Shown: one piece after another, positions 16,980-25,106 of the stretch
Position numbering within the stretch: position 1 is the first letter of the stretch
Layout: every line of letters starts with the position of its first letter
Translations under genes and position numbers: made by a program
Notes under the pieces: model-generated
The model's input: only the letters and a program-made list of their open reading frames with translations
Database searches by the model: none
Told to the model about the DNA's origin: nothing
DNA from: an uncultured Oscillospiraceae bacterium
GTDB taxonomy: Bacteria; Bacillota; Clostridia; Oscillospirales; Acutalibacteraceae
Reading direction: 5' to 3'
Assembly: GCA_902465155.1 (NCBI GenBank)
Contig: CABQLY010000009.1
Location: forward strand, 8,246-72,245
DNA length: 64,000 nucleotides

Positions 16980-18122
16980 TTATTTTTGCTCCTGCAGCTC
17001 TTTTACATGCTTTTCCATAATGTTGTTAATGCGGTCGGCAGGGTCTAACAAACGGCTAATAGAATTATCGTAATTCAAGGTATCAATTAAATAAGCAATG
17101 TATTTTGACATATCTACATTGCAGTACCACTCCCGCTGCAGCAGCTCCGGCGGGTTGTAAATTAAATTGGTGGTAAATACCCGGTCAATCAGCCCGTTGT
17201 TGTAGTATTCGTCAAATTTATCTAACCCGTCTACAAACAAGCCAAAGGTGGTAAAAACAAAAATGCGCTTGGCACCCTTTGCTTTTAGCTTTGCGGCAAT
17301 ATCTAACATCGATTCGCCCGAGGAGATCATATCGTCTACCAATACTAAGTCTTTCCCCTCAACATTATCGCCTAAAAATTCGTGCGCTACAATGGGGTTG
17401 CGGCCGTCTACAATGGTAGAATAATCGCGCCGCTTGTAAAACATACCAAGCTCTAACCCTAAAACAGAGGAATAATAAATACAACGGCCCATGCCGCCTT
17501 CGTCCGGCGAAACAATCATCATGTGATCGCAATCAATTTGAACATCCGGCACATTGCGAATTAAAGCTTTAATCATTTGGTAGGAGCACTGAACATTATC
17601 AAACCCGCCAAGCGGAATAGCGTTGCAAATGCGCGGGTCGTGCGCGTCAAAGGTAATAATGTTAGAAACGCCCATGGAAATCAGCTCCTGCAAGGCCATG
17701 GCGCAGTCTAACGATTCACGGGTGGAACGGCGGTGCTGGCGCCCCTCGTAAAGCATTGGCATAATAACCGTAATTCTGCGGGCTTTACCGCCAAGGGCCG
17801 CAATAATGCGTTTTAGGTCTTGAAAATGGTCGTCCGGGCTCATGGGCACCGTTTGGCCGTACATTTTGTAGGTTACCGAGTAATTAAAGCAATCGCAAAG
17901 TATGTAGGCGTCAATTCCGCGGGCGGTGTGGTTTAAAACGGCTTTGCCCTCGCCGGTGCCAAAGCGCGGGCAAATGCCCGGAATAACATAAGAATGGCCG
18001 GTAGGGGCCTCGCGCCACTGGGTAAGGTAATAATCTACCTTTTTGGCCAGCTCCTCGCAGCCGCGCATACTAATCAGCGCCAAATCGCCAAACGGGGTGT
18101 GCTTGAATGTAATGGTTGCCAT
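16980..18122 (-). CDS. prs: Ribose-phosphate pyrophosphokinase, long form
   Basis: It should make phosphoribosyl pyrophosphate from ribose 5-phosphate and ATP. Prs-family features are visible: the metal/ATP region with ITFDAHDPRICNAIP, and the PRPP-binding loop LVLVDDMISSGESM near residues 258-271. At 380 residues it is longer than the classical enzyme of about 315 residues. The long form occurs in Clostridia beside other Prs proteins, so a second, classical gene may exist elsewhere. The start has AGGAGG upstream, and a TATGAT box within an extended TGTGGTATGAT lies at 18156-18161. It is divergent from a small membrane protein and appears monocistronic. Confidence 0.85.
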   Translation of the reverse strand: MATITFKHTPFGDLALISMRGCEELAKKVDYYLTQWREAPTGHSYVIPGICPRFGTGEGKAVLNHTARGIDAYILCDCFNYSVTYKMYGQTVPMSPDDHFQDLKRIIAALGGKARRITVIMPMLYEGRQHRRSTRESLDCAMALQELISMGVSNIITFDAHDPRICNAIPLGGFDNVQCSYQMIKALIRNVPDVQIDCDHMMIVSPDEGGMGRCIYYSSVLGLELGMFYKRRDYSTIVDGRNPIVAHEFLGDNVEGKDLVLVDDMISSGESMLDIAAKLKAKGAKRIFVFTTFGLFVDGLDKFDEYYNNGLIDRVFTTNLIYNPPELLQREWYCNVDMSKYIAYLIDTLNYDNSISRLLDPADRINNIMEKHVKELQEQK

Positions 18123-18254
18123 GTATTTATTCCTCCTAAATAAATTCCTTTACTATCATACCACATTACGCGCCATTTTAAAAGGGAAAATTACACCTTT
18201 TTACAAAAAAACAGGCAATTTTTTAAATTCGTTTTCAAAGGCGGTGTAAAAGGT

Positions 18255-18283
18255 TTGACAGCGCCGAATTTTTATGATACAAT
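18255..18283 (+). promoter_or_regulatory. Promoter for small membrane protein
   Basis: A consensus TTGACA at 18255-18260, a 17-bp spacer and TACAAT at 18278-18283. It points to the gene at 18340. Confidence 0.8.
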
Positions 18284-18339
18284 AATAAAAAATTCGGTGC
18301 CGTTTGCGCGCCGGTAAATTTAAACCTTGGGGGTAAATT

Positions 18340-18828
18340 ATGCGTAAATTTATTGCAGTAGCCGCTGCGGTTGTTTCGGTCCTAATTTTTTGCAGCTTTA
18401 GCTTTTCGGCCTTTGCGGCCCCGGCTGCCAAAACCGCCGAAACCGAAATTGATTTAAACGATTTTTTTGATTTTGACGCCGATAACAACACCAAAAACGG
18501 CATTTTGCCGTTAGACCCTTCGGAGGAAAGCGGCGCAGATGAAAGCTCTGCCCCGGCCGATACATACAACGAGGATAACGACACGCTGGAGGACGAATTA
18601 AACAACAGAATAAGCAGCGCGTTAAACGGTGCGAAGGATTATTCTGAAGACGATATTCGCAACATGGCAATTTTATTCTCCTTTTTTATTTTGGCCTATG
18701 TAGCCGCTTTGCTTATTAGCTTTATTGTAATGGGCATTGTGCTGGGGGTTCGTCTTTCCTCCGAAAAGCGGGAGATTTTGCAGCACCGGCAGGCAAACCC
18801 GTTTCAAAACCCGCCCTTTCACCCGTAA
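18340..18828 (+). CDS. Small secreted/membrane protein with acidic linker
   Basis: I do not recognise this 162-residue protein. Residues 1-28 form a signal peptide ending at an SAFA-A-type site. Residues about 35-105 are acidic and low in complexity (Asp, Glu, Asn). A hydrophobic segment at about 110-135 is followed by a short basic tail with HRQANPFQNPPFHP. The expected topology is an extracellular acidic region anchored by one helix. It has a strong promoter and the start has GGGGG upstream. The DUF5131 gene follows after 83 bp. The acidic stretch and single anchor could fit a binding or scaffold role, but there is no direct evidence. Confidence 0.65.
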   Translation: MRKFIAVAAAVVSVLIFCSFSFSAFAAPAAKTAETEIDLNDFFDFDADNNTKNGILPLDPSEESGADESSAPADTYNEDNDTLEDELNNRISSALNGAKDYSEDDIRNMAILFSFFILAYVAALLISFIVMGIVLGVRLSSEKREILQHRQANPFQNPPFHP

Positions 18829-18911
18829 TTTTTTAACGCAGGTTTAACTTAAAATTTGGCGCTTGCCGGTAACTACCCCGGCGGGCGCTTTGTTTTGAAA
18901 GGAGCTGTTTT

Positions 18912-19685
18912 ATGCCAGAAGCCCTGTATGCCGATTGGAACCCTTGGCACGGCTGCACCAAAATTAGCCCCGGCTGCAAATATTGCTATGTTTACCGGCA
19001 GGATGAGCAATACGGCGCCGAGCTTGCCAGCAGCCTTTGCCGCAAAACGGGCAACTTTAATTTGCCGCTAAAAAAACGGCGGGACGGCAGCTTTAAAATT
19101 TTGCCGGGCAGCACGGTTTTTACCTGCTTTACCTCGGACTTTTTATTGCAGGACGCCGACGACTGGCGCCCCGACTGCTGGGAGATGATTAAGCAGCGGC
19201 CCGACTGCATTTTTTACTTTTTTACCAAAAGAATTGACCGCTTACAGCAATGTCTGCCGGCCGATTGGGGGCAGGGGTACCCCAATGTTTGCATTGGCTG
19301 CACGGTTGAAAACCAAGCCATGGCCGATTACCGCCTGCCAATTTTTTTAAACCTACCAATTATTCACCGCAGCATTATTGTTGCCCCCATGCTGGAGGAT
19401 ATTAATTTGCAGCCTTATTTAAGCAGCAAAATTAGGGAGGTTGCCGTTAGCGGGGAATCGGGCCTGCAGGCGCGCGTCTGCCACTATAACTGGGTGCTTA
19501 GCGTTCGCAGCCAGTGCGTTGCCAAGCAGGTGCCGTTTACCTTTCACCAAACCGGGGCCAATTTTGTTAAAGACGGGCGGGTTTACCGCGTTTTGCGCAA
19601 GCACCAAATTTCTCAGGCCCGCAAAGCGAATATAGATTATTTGCCAAATACCAGCTGCTTACAGCAAAAGGTTAACCCAAAATAA
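18912..19685 (+). CDS. DUF5131 (phage Gp37/Gp68-like) family protein
   Basis: The 257-residue protein begins with LYADWNPWHGCTKISPGCKYCYVYR. Its cysteine spacing C-x6-C-x2-C, with aromatic and basic residues after, is the hallmark of the Gp37/Gp68 (DUF5131) family and recalls radical-SAM cluster binding. Other conserved-looking blocks are VFTCFTSDFLLQDADDWR, IFYFFTKR, NVCIGCTVENQ, AVSGESG and PFTFHQTGA. The biochemical role of the family is not established. A GAAAGGAG site precedes the ATG. Although the family is named from phage, no other phage gene is nearby and a chromosomal role is likely. Confidence 0.8.
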   Translation: MPEALYADWNPWHGCTKISPGCKYCYVYRQDEQYGAELASSLCRKTGNFNLPLKKRRDGSFKILPGSTVFTCFTSDFLLQDADDWRPDCWEMIKQRPDCIFYFFTKRIDRLQQCLPADWGQGYPNVCIGCTVENQAMADYRLPIFLNLPIIHRSIIVAPMLEDINLQPYLSSKIREVAVSGESGLQARVCHYNWVLSVRSQCVAKQVPFTFHQTGANFVKDGRVYRVLRKHQISQARKANIDYLPNTSCLQQKVNPK

Positions 19686-19725
19686 AACCAAACGCCGCAG
19701 GTTTTTGCCCGTGGCGTTTGGTTTT
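19684..19725. terminator. Bidirectional terminator, DUF5131 / flavodoxin
   Basis: AAAACCAAACGCC at 19684-19696 pairs perfectly with GGCGTTTGGTTTT at 19713-19725. The DUF5131 stop codon is contained in its left edge. Confidence 0.85.
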
Positions 19726-19761
19726 AAAATTAATTGGCCTAAGAATTTTAAGGCAGCCGCA

Positions 19762-20217
19762 TTAAAACTTTTCTGCCCAGGCCTTTAGCTGCTCGGCGGT
19801 GGGGTTGTGGTTTAGCAGCCCGCCCTCTATTAGGGTTGCGCCGGGGGCTACGCTACCTTTTAGCTCGCTAACGGTTTTGCCAAATCCGCTGCCGCCCGAG
19901 GTGGCAAACAACACAACTTTTTTGCCCGAAAAATTGTAGCTTTCTAAAAACGAGTTAATAATAGTAGGGGCAACATACCACCAAATGGGAAAGCCGACAA
20001 ACACGGTGTCGTACTCGGCCAGCGGCGGCCGAAAGCTTTTGTTTTGCATTTCTACCGTACTGCGCGAGGTTTTGTTGGTCCAATCTAAATCGGCCTTGGT
20101 GTAGGGTGTTTGGGGTTTAATTTCGTAAATATCGGCGTTTAAAGCCTGTGCCAAACGCTCGGCAACCGCTTTGGTAACGCCGCTGGCCGAAAAATAGGTT
20201 ACTAATTTTTTGCTCAT
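19762..20217 (-). CDS. Flavodoxin
   Basis: The 151-residue cytoplasmic flavodoxin_4-type protein carries the FMN phosphate loop YFSASGVTKAVAERLA (residues 7-22), the 50s-type loop YDTVFVGFPIWWYVAP and LFATSGGSGFGK. The start has TAGGAGAATTAGC-ATG, whose TAG is also the stop of the small gene before it. It is the last gene of the leftward redox operon and probably carries low-potential electrons for the Fe-S reductases encoded in the same operon. A related lipoprotein flavodoxin is encoded at 23181. Confidence 0.9.
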   Translation of the reverse strand: MSKKLVTYFSASGVTKAVAERLAQALNADIYEIKPQTPYTKADLDWTNKTSRSTVEMQNKSFRPPLAEYDTVFVGFPIWWYVAPTIINSFLESYNFSGKKVVLFATSGGSGFGKTVSELKGSVAPGATLIEGGLLNHNPTAEQLKAWAEKF

Positions 20218-20227
20218 GCTAATTCTC

Positions 20228-20338
20228 CTAACAATTCTTATTTTGCCGCGCTTTGCAGCTGGTTAAAACTGCGCCGTTTTTGCAAAGGGCCAAGGTGTGG
20301 CCCGGCAAATTTTTTAAGGCTGTTTCAAGGTCTTTCAT
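20228..20338 (-). CDS. Small DUF1893-like remnant (36 aa)
   Basis: A 36-codon frame starts at ATG 20338, overlapping the preceding stop codon as ATGA, and ends at TAG 20228. Its opening MKDLETALKNLPGHTLALC followed by KNGAVLTS recalls the start of DUF1893 proteins, which run to about 130 residues. This frame is therefore either a truncated remnant or an unrelated short coupled peptide. The next gene's Shine-Dalgarno sequence overlaps its stop codon. The family resemblance is from memory and is weak. Confidence 0.4.
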   Translation of the reverse strand: MKDLETALKNLPGHTLALCKNGAVLTSCKARQNKNC

Positions 20339-20916
20339 TTTTCCGGCTCCGTTTGCAGGGCCTTTTTTAAAAGCAGCACCAAAACCGGCACCAGCACGGC
20401 CTGCAGGGCAAGGCCTAAAAGGCCGGTTTTAATTTGCCCTAAAACAAGGGCCGGGGTTAAAGGGGTAACGGCCGAAAACGCAGCTACCAGCCCCAAAAAG
20501 GTTAAGCGCCCGCAAAGCTGCGCCAACAAAACCGCCAAAAAGGCAAAGCCGGAATGCTGCATTATTTTGTTGCTGAACAGGCCGCAAACCAGGGCAAAAA
20601 CCGCAAGCTCCGCCATCATAAACGGCAGGCGGCTAAGGGCCGGCATGGCGCTGCCGGCGGCCGAGGTTACCAGGTAGCTAAAAATGGGGGAGAGCAGAGC
20701 AGCCGCAACGCCCCATTTAACCCCTAACAGGCAGCCGCCCAGCAGCACCGGCAGGTACATTGGCAGCAGTAAAACGCCGGCCTGCGGGCCAACGGCCAAA
20801 TGTGCCAGCTGCGGCAAAATAACGGCAAGGGCCACCACTGCGGCCGCTACCAAAGCCTTAACCGAAATTTGGGTGCGTGTTTGAACACGCCGTTGAGTAA
20901 ATATTGCTGTTAGCAT
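20335..20916 (-). CDS. ECF-type transporter substrate-binding membrane protein
   Basis: The 193-residue, very hydrophobic protein has about five or six membrane segments after a basic start. LLPMYLPVLLGGCLLGVKWG and SPIFSYLVTSAAG-type loops resemble the S-component (PF12822) of energy-coupling factor vitamin transporters. The substrate cannot be read from the sequence, and no ATPase or T-component is encoded nearby, so it would use shared modules. It lies 46 bp after the second aldo/keto reductase and overlaps the small gene after it by 4 bp, inside the redox operon. Confidence 0.65.
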   Translation of the reverse strand: MLTAIFTQRRVQTRTQISVKALVAAAVVALAVILPQLAHLAVGPQAGVLLLPMYLPVLLGGCLLGVKWGVAAALLSPIFSYLVTSAAGSAMPALSRLPFMMAELAVFALVCGLFSNKIMQHSGFAFLAVLLAQLCGRLTFLGLVAAFSAVTPLTPALVLGQIKTGLLGLALQAVLVPVLVLLLKKALQTEPEK

Positions 20917-20962
20917 AAAACATTCTCCTTAACTTAAATTTTGCCAATACAAGGCGCGGTTT

Positions 20963-22063
20963 TTATTTAAAATAGGCTGCAATTTGCTGCATTTTGGTTT
21001 GTTGATCTACCCCAAAGGGGCAGCGGCGGTTGCAGTGCCTGCATTTATGGCACGCCGTGGCCGAGACGGGCAGCTTGCTGTAATGGCTAAAGGCCATGCT
21101 GTCGCCCGCGCGGGCAAGGTCGTAATATTTGTTTATTAGCCCAATATCAATGCCGGCGGGGCAGGGCTGGCAGTGGTTGCAGTAAACGCAGTTGCCGCTG
21201 GCTGCCTTGGGGGTAAATTTTGCAATGGCCGAATAATCTCGCTCGGCTTTTGTTGCGGTTAAAAAGGGCAGCAGCTCGTTTAAATCGTTTAGGCCCCGAA
21301 CACCGGGCACCGCGGTTAAAACAGCGGGGCGATCTAAAGCGTATTGCAAGCATTGGTTTTTGGTTAGCGCGGTGCGAAAAGGGGAGGTTTTGGCCGAAAG
21401 CAGCTGCCCGCCGTGAAAGGGCTTCATAACCGAAATGCCAACGCCCTGCTTTTCGCAGCGGCAAAACAGGGCGGCGCGCTCGGCGGTTGTGCCAATGCCG
21501 TATTCGTCGCCACATTCTAAATCGTAAGCCGGATTAATAGAGAACATGATTAGGTCTGAAAAGCCGGCGTCTAACAGCTTATTTGCTACGCTCGGCGTGT
21601 GGGAGGAAAAGCCAAGGTGCCGAATAACGCCCTGCTGCCGCAGGTTTAATACATAATCTATAATGCCGTTTTGCGCTAAATCGGTTAAATCGCTTTCCTC
21701 ATCTACACAGTGCAAAAACCCAAAATCAATATAATCGGTTTTTAAAAGCTCCAGCTCCCGCGCAAAGGTTTGCTGAATGGTTTTTAAATTGCGCGACCAG
21801 CCGTATTCGCCCTTACTGTTGTAAACCGCGCCAAAATGCAGCTGAAAATAAACCTTGCTGCGCGCCCCCGAAATAGCTTTGCCAAACGGCTTGTAAACGC
21901 TGGCGCCGCCGGCACACAAATCAAAAAAATTAATGCCGTTTTCTAAGGCTTTGGTAATAACGGCTTCAATTTCCTGCTGCGGTGCGTTTTGTATGCCGCC
22001 CATGCCAAGCCCTAAGGTGCTAATGCTTTCGGTGCCGTTGGGTAGTTTGCGGTACTGCATCAT
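20963..22063 (-). CDS. Aldo/keto reductase with C-terminal ferredoxin-type domain
   Basis: The 366-residue protein has an aldo/keto reductase barrel in residues about 1-270 (LGLGMGGIQNA, INFFDLCAGG, IDFGFLHCVDEE, HLGFSSHT). The C-terminal part is Cys-rich, with NCVYCNHCQPCPAGIDIG and ACHKCRHCNRRCPFG, enough for two [4Fe-4S] clusters. Such proteins are common in Clostridia as likely flavin/ferredoxin-linked oxidoreductases; the substrates are unknown. The usual Tyr of the tetrad is not obvious at the DLCAGG position. The start at 22063 overlaps the preceding stop as ATGA, and a second ATG at 22060 is also possible. Confidence 0.85.
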   Translation of the reverse strand: MMQYRKLPNGTESISTLGLGMGGIQNAPQQEIEAVITKALENGINFFDLCAGGASVYKPFGKAISGARSKVYFQLHFGAVYNSKGEYGWSRNLKTIQQTFARELELLKTDYIDFGFLHCVDEESDLTDLAQNGIIDYVLNLRQQGVIRHLGFSSHTPSVANKLLDAGFSDLIMFSINPAYDLECGDEYGIGTTAERAALFCRCEKQGVGISVMKPFHGGQLLSAKTSPFRTALTKNQCLQYALDRPAVLTAVPGVRGLNDLNELLPFLTATKAERDYSAIAKFTPKAASGNCVYCNHCQPCPAGIDIGLINKYYDLARAGDSMAFSHYSKLPVSATACHKCRHCNRRCPFGVDQQTKMQQIAAYFK

Positions 22064-23184
22064 GCTTTTTCAAACTCCTTTGCAACATCCTGCAGCAGCT
22101 TTCTAATTGGTAAATGCTGCGGGCAGGAGCGCTCACATTTTCCGCAGCCAATGCAATCGGAGGCCTTGCCCTTGTTTTTGGTATGCACCTCGCTGTAATA
22201 GTAATCGGTGTTCCAGTCCTTATAAATTTGCTTGGCATTCAGGCAGGAGAATAGGTCGGGAATAGAAATGTGTTTGGGGCAGCCGTCGGTACAATAGCGG
22301 CAAGCGGTGCAGGGAATAAGCTGCATTTGGGCAAACACCTTACAGACCTCGCCTAAAGCCTGCTGCTCTGCCTGAGTTAAAGGGCAAAAGCTTTGCATAT
22401 AGCTTAAATTATCCTGCATTTGGGCAAGGTTGCTCATGCCCGAAAGCACCATAACAACATTTTTAAAGCCGGCAGCGTAGCGAATGGCGTAGCTGGCCGG
22501 GCTGCCGCCGTGCAGCTCCTTAAGTATATTTTTGGCTTTTGGCGGCAGGTTTACCAGGTTGCCGCCCTTTACCGGCTCCATAACAATAACCGGCTTTTGG
22601 TGCTTTTCGCAAACGCGGTAGCAGGCGCCGGCCTGCACCGCCGGGTCGTTATAATCTAAATAATTCAGTTGAATTTGCACCACCTCAATTTGCGGGTACT
22701 GGGTTAAAATTTCATCCAGCACATCGGCCGTATCGTGAAACGAAATGCCAAAATGCTTTATTTTGCCCTCGGCCTTTAGTTTCAGCGCCTCCTCGTACGC
22801 GTGGCAGCGCTTAAATTTTTCAAAAATACTTTTGCTTTGCGCGTGCATTAGGTAAAAATCAAAATAATCTACCCCGCAGGAGGCCAACTGTTTTTCAAAT
22901 AAAGGGCGAATATCCTCGTTTTTTTCAAAAAGGTTGGTGGTTAGCTTGTTGGTTAACAAAAAGCGGTTGCGGGGGTAGCGCTTTGCCACACATTCGCGTA
23001 TGGCGGTTTCGCTTTGGCCGCCTAAATAAACCCGCGCGGTATCAAAATAACAAAATCCCTTTTGCATAAATAGGTCTACCATTTCGGTAAATGCGGCCGT
23101 ATCTACCTTTTCGCCGTTCATTGGCAGCCGCATGCAGCCAAAGCCAAACTTTTTCTTTAAATTAAAATTTTCCACAGTACTCAC
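22060..23184 (-). CDS. Aldo/keto reductase with C-terminal Fe-S clusters
   Basis: This is a 374-residue aldo/keto reductase of the Fe-S clade. Its barrel has FGFGCMRLP, FCYFDTARVYLGGQSE (Asp-Tyr pair present), LLTNKLTTN, VDYFDFYLMH and IKHFGISFHD. The C-terminus has CTACRYCTDGCP and CIGCGKCERSCPQHLP for two [4Fe-4S] clusters. It overlaps the upstream flavodoxin gene by 4 bp and the downstream homologue by 4 bp, so the three are translationally coupled. Electrons probably pass between flavodoxin and these clusters. The substrate is unknown. Confidence 0.88.
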   Translation of the reverse strand: MSTVENFNLKKKFGFGCMRLPMNGEKVDTAAFTEMVDLFMQKGFCYFDTARVYLGGQSETAIRECVAKRYPRNRFLLTNKLTTNLFEKNEDIRPLFEKQLASCGVDYFDFYLMHAQSKSIFEKFKRCHAYEEALKLKAEGKIKHFGISFHDTADVLDEILTQYPQIEVVQIQLNYLDYNDPAVQAGACYRVCEKHQKPVIVMEPVKGGNLVNLPPKAKNILKELHGGSPASYAIRYAAGFKNVVMVLSGMSNLAQMQDNLSYMQSFCPLTQAEQQALGEVCKVFAQMQLIPCTACRYCTDGCPKHISIPDLFSCLNAKQIYKDWNTDYYYSEVHTKNKGKASDCIGCGKCERSCPQHLPIRKLLQDVAKEFEKA

Positions 23185-23813
23185 TCTTTGTTGTTTGTTA
23201 CAAATTCCTGCACGGTGCTTTCATCCGGGCTGCTGCCAAAGCGCTTGCCCGCCTGCCAGGTGCCGCCGGTAGCAGCTTTACTAAGCTCGGCTGCGCTGCT
23301 GCCTAAGCCGGAGGAGGCCGAGGTGCAAAACGGAATAACGGTTTTACCGGTAAAGTTGTTTGCTTTTACAAAGCTGGTTACCGGCCAGGCGGCGCTGCCC
23401 CACCAAATGGGGTAACCAACATAAACCGTGCTGTACTCGGCCCAGCCCTGCGGCGTGTTTGTTTTTAGCGCAACCGCTTGCTTGGCCGGGTCGGCGTGCT
23501 CTAAATAAACCCGGCTGTTTTGGTTGTTGTAGTCTAAATCCTGCTCGGTGTAGGGGGCGGCCGGTTCAATTTTAAATAAATCGCCCTGGGTTAGGTTGGC
23601 AATTTGCCGGGCAACCGTTTCGGTATTGCCGGTGGCCGAAAAATAAACCACTAAGGTTTTGCCGGCTGCCAATTTATTACTTTCACTGTTTTGCTGAACA
23701 GCGGCAGAGCTTTCGGCCGGCGGCTTAGAGGAATTGTTAGTGTCTTTTTGCCCGCAGCCGGCAAGGGCCAGCAGCGTGCAAAGGGTTAACAGTAAAGCAA
23801 AAAGCTTTTTCAT
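23181..23813 (-). CDS. Flavodoxin lipoprotein
   Basis: The 210-residue protein begins with a lipoprotein signal (MKKLFALLLTLCTLLALAGC, Cys 20) and a Ser/Asn-rich linker. A flavodoxin domain follows: VVYFSATGNTETVARQIA is the FMN phosphate loop, with YVGYPIWWGSAAWP and PFCTSASSGLGSS further on. It should sit on the outer face of the membrane, unlike the soluble flavodoxin at the end of the operon. The gene lies 13 bp after the broken CMD/cupin gene and overlaps the next gene by 4 bp. Confidence 0.88.
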   Translation of the reverse strand: MKKLFALLLTLCTLLALAGCGQKDTNNSSKPPAESSAAVQQNSESNKLAAGKTLVVYFSATGNTETVARQIANLTQGDLFKIEPAAPYTEQDLDYNNQNSRVYLEHADPAKQAVALKTNTPQGWAEYSTVYVGYPIWWGSAAWPVTSFVKANNFTGKTVIPFCTSASSGLGSSAAELSKAATGGTWQAGKRFGSSPDESTVQEFVTNNKE

Positions 23814-23826
23814 AAGTTCTGCCCCC

Positions 23827-24530
23827 TTACAGCTTTTGGTACTCGGCGTTGGTTACCGGGGCACCCCATTCGGTGTGGCAATCCTCGCCCGGTACTTCAA
23901 CCGCAATGTGGCTAAACCAGCTGTTGGCTTTGGCGCCGTGCCAGTGCTTAACATTTGCCGGAATGGTAACAACATCCCCGGCCTTTAGGCTTTGCGCGGG
24001 CTTGCCCTGCTCTTGGTACCAGCCCTCGCCCTCTACGCAAATTAAAAGCTGACCGCCGCCCGATTTGGCGCAGTGGGTGTGCCAGTTGTTGCGACATTTT
24101 GGCTCAAAGGTAACATTGGCCAAAAACACCTTGCAGGCTTTGGGGTCGGTTAGCGGTTTAAGGTAAGAGTTCCCGGTAAAATACTGCGCGTAGGCGGTGT
24201 TGGGTTCGCCCATGCCAAAAAATCCGCCGTGGCCTTGCGCGTCGGCTTCGTCGGCGTAAACCTCCTTTGCCAAGTTAAACACGGCCCAGGCGTTGGGCCA
24301 ACCGGCGTAAAAGAATGCCGTTATTTTTGGCGTTTTGCAGGTGGTATTTTAAAGAGCTATCTACCAGCCCTTTGCCCATAAACACGCAAATGGTAACCAA
24401 AGAGCGGTCCCGCAGGGAAAGCTGCTCCTCTCTGGACCAAACCTCACCGAATAAAACATCGTCGTTCAGCTCGGCAAATTTTGGGGCAAATGCCCCTAAG
24501 CTGTCCCGTCCTGCTGTTTGTTTTTTTCAT
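23827..24530 (-). pseudogene. Carboxymuconolactone decarboxylase/cupin fusion, frameshifted
   Basis: The expected product is a CMD domain followed by a cupin domain. The start ATG at 24530 is followed by seven A residues and goes out of frame at once. Removing one A gives MKKQTAGRDSLGAFAPKF, which continues through a clear CMD sequence (LRDRSLVTICVFMGKG, then HLQNAKNNG). A second lesion follows: the frame changes after NNG and the segment normally linking to FYAGWPNAWAVFNLAKEV is missing. The cupin half (NNWHTHCAKSGGGQLLICVEGEGW, VTIPANVKHWHGA) is intact from a GTG at 24282, but that codon has no ribosome binding site. Two independent lesions suggest a true pseudogene rather than one sequencing error. 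Confidence 0.8.
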
Positions 24531-24549
24531 AGCAAAAACCTCCTAAAAA

Positions 24550-24948
24550 TTAATTGCTGCCGTTTTTGTCCCAGGTAAGCTTTCCGGTTTCAACCGCAAT
24601 TTCGTACCGGGCAATTTTGTAATTCAGGCGCTCCATCATGGCGTTAATTTTCTGCTTTTGGTCAATTAACGCGTCCCGCTGCTCCTTTAACAGGTTCAGC
24701 CGCGCCTCAAAGGTGGCGTCCCCCATTTGAAACAGGCGAACATACTCAATAATGGCCTCAATTTTAAGGCCGGCGTTGCGCATACACAAAACAAGTTCAA
24801 CCCAGCTTAAATCTTGCTCGGTGTAATTTCGTATGCCGCTGGCGGTTCTTGTTACCGGCGGAATCATGCCAACACGCTCGTAATAACGCAGCGTATCACC
24901 GGAAATTCCGTACTTCTCCTGTACCTCTTTAATGGTCAAAATCAACAC
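24550..24948 (-). CDS. MerR-family transcriptional regulator
   Basis: The 132-residue regulator has an N-terminal winged helix (TIKEVQEKYGISGDTLRYYERVGMIPP) and a C-terminal coiled coil (about residues 80-118). It has no metal-binding Cys cluster. It matches the redox/aldehyde-responsive MerR branch commonly found beside aldo/keto reductases, CMD proteins and flavodoxins. It is the first gene of the leftward operon and is preceded by a promoter with the 19-bp spacer typical of MerR targets, so autoregulation and control of the whole operon are likely. The gap to the next gene is 19 bp. Confidence 0.9.
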   Translation of the reverse strand: MLILTIKEVQEKYGISGDTLRYYERVGMIPPVTRTASGIRNYTEQDLSWVELVLCMRNAGLKIEAIIEYVRLFQMGDATFEARLNLLKEQRDALIDQKQKINAMMERLNYKIARYEIAVETGKLTWDKNGSN

Positions 24949-24969
24949 CTCCTAAAGGTTTCGAACAGC

Positions 24970-25000
24970 ATTATACACCTTAAAGTTCACTCCAAGTCAA
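24970..25000 (-). promoter_or_regulatory. MerR-type promoter with 19-bp spacer
   Basis: On the minus strand TTGACT (24995-25000) and TATAAT (24970-24975) are separated by 19 bp, longer than the usual 17 bp. The spacer holds an imperfect dyad (CTTGGAGT, GAA, CTTTAAGG). This is the classic MerR-activated layout. Confidence 0.85.
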
Positions 25001-25106
25001 GGGGAAAATTAAGAGTTTACTTTTTGTTCATAAACAAAGCCGAAAAGCATATAATTTATTATTCTGTTAATGCCAAAACAAAAATGCGGTAAAAAGGGGG
25101 AACACC

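Noticed and set aside
18912..19685. Prophage remnant marked by the DUF5131 gene
   Set aside because: The neighbouring genes are ordinary chromosomal genes, the codon use matches, and no other phage function is seen.
23827..24282. Independent intact cupin gene
   Set aside because: Its GTG start has no ribosome site, and the upstream sequence continues the CMD-cupin protein in frame (AGWPNAWAVFNLAKEV), so it is the 3' half of a broken gene.
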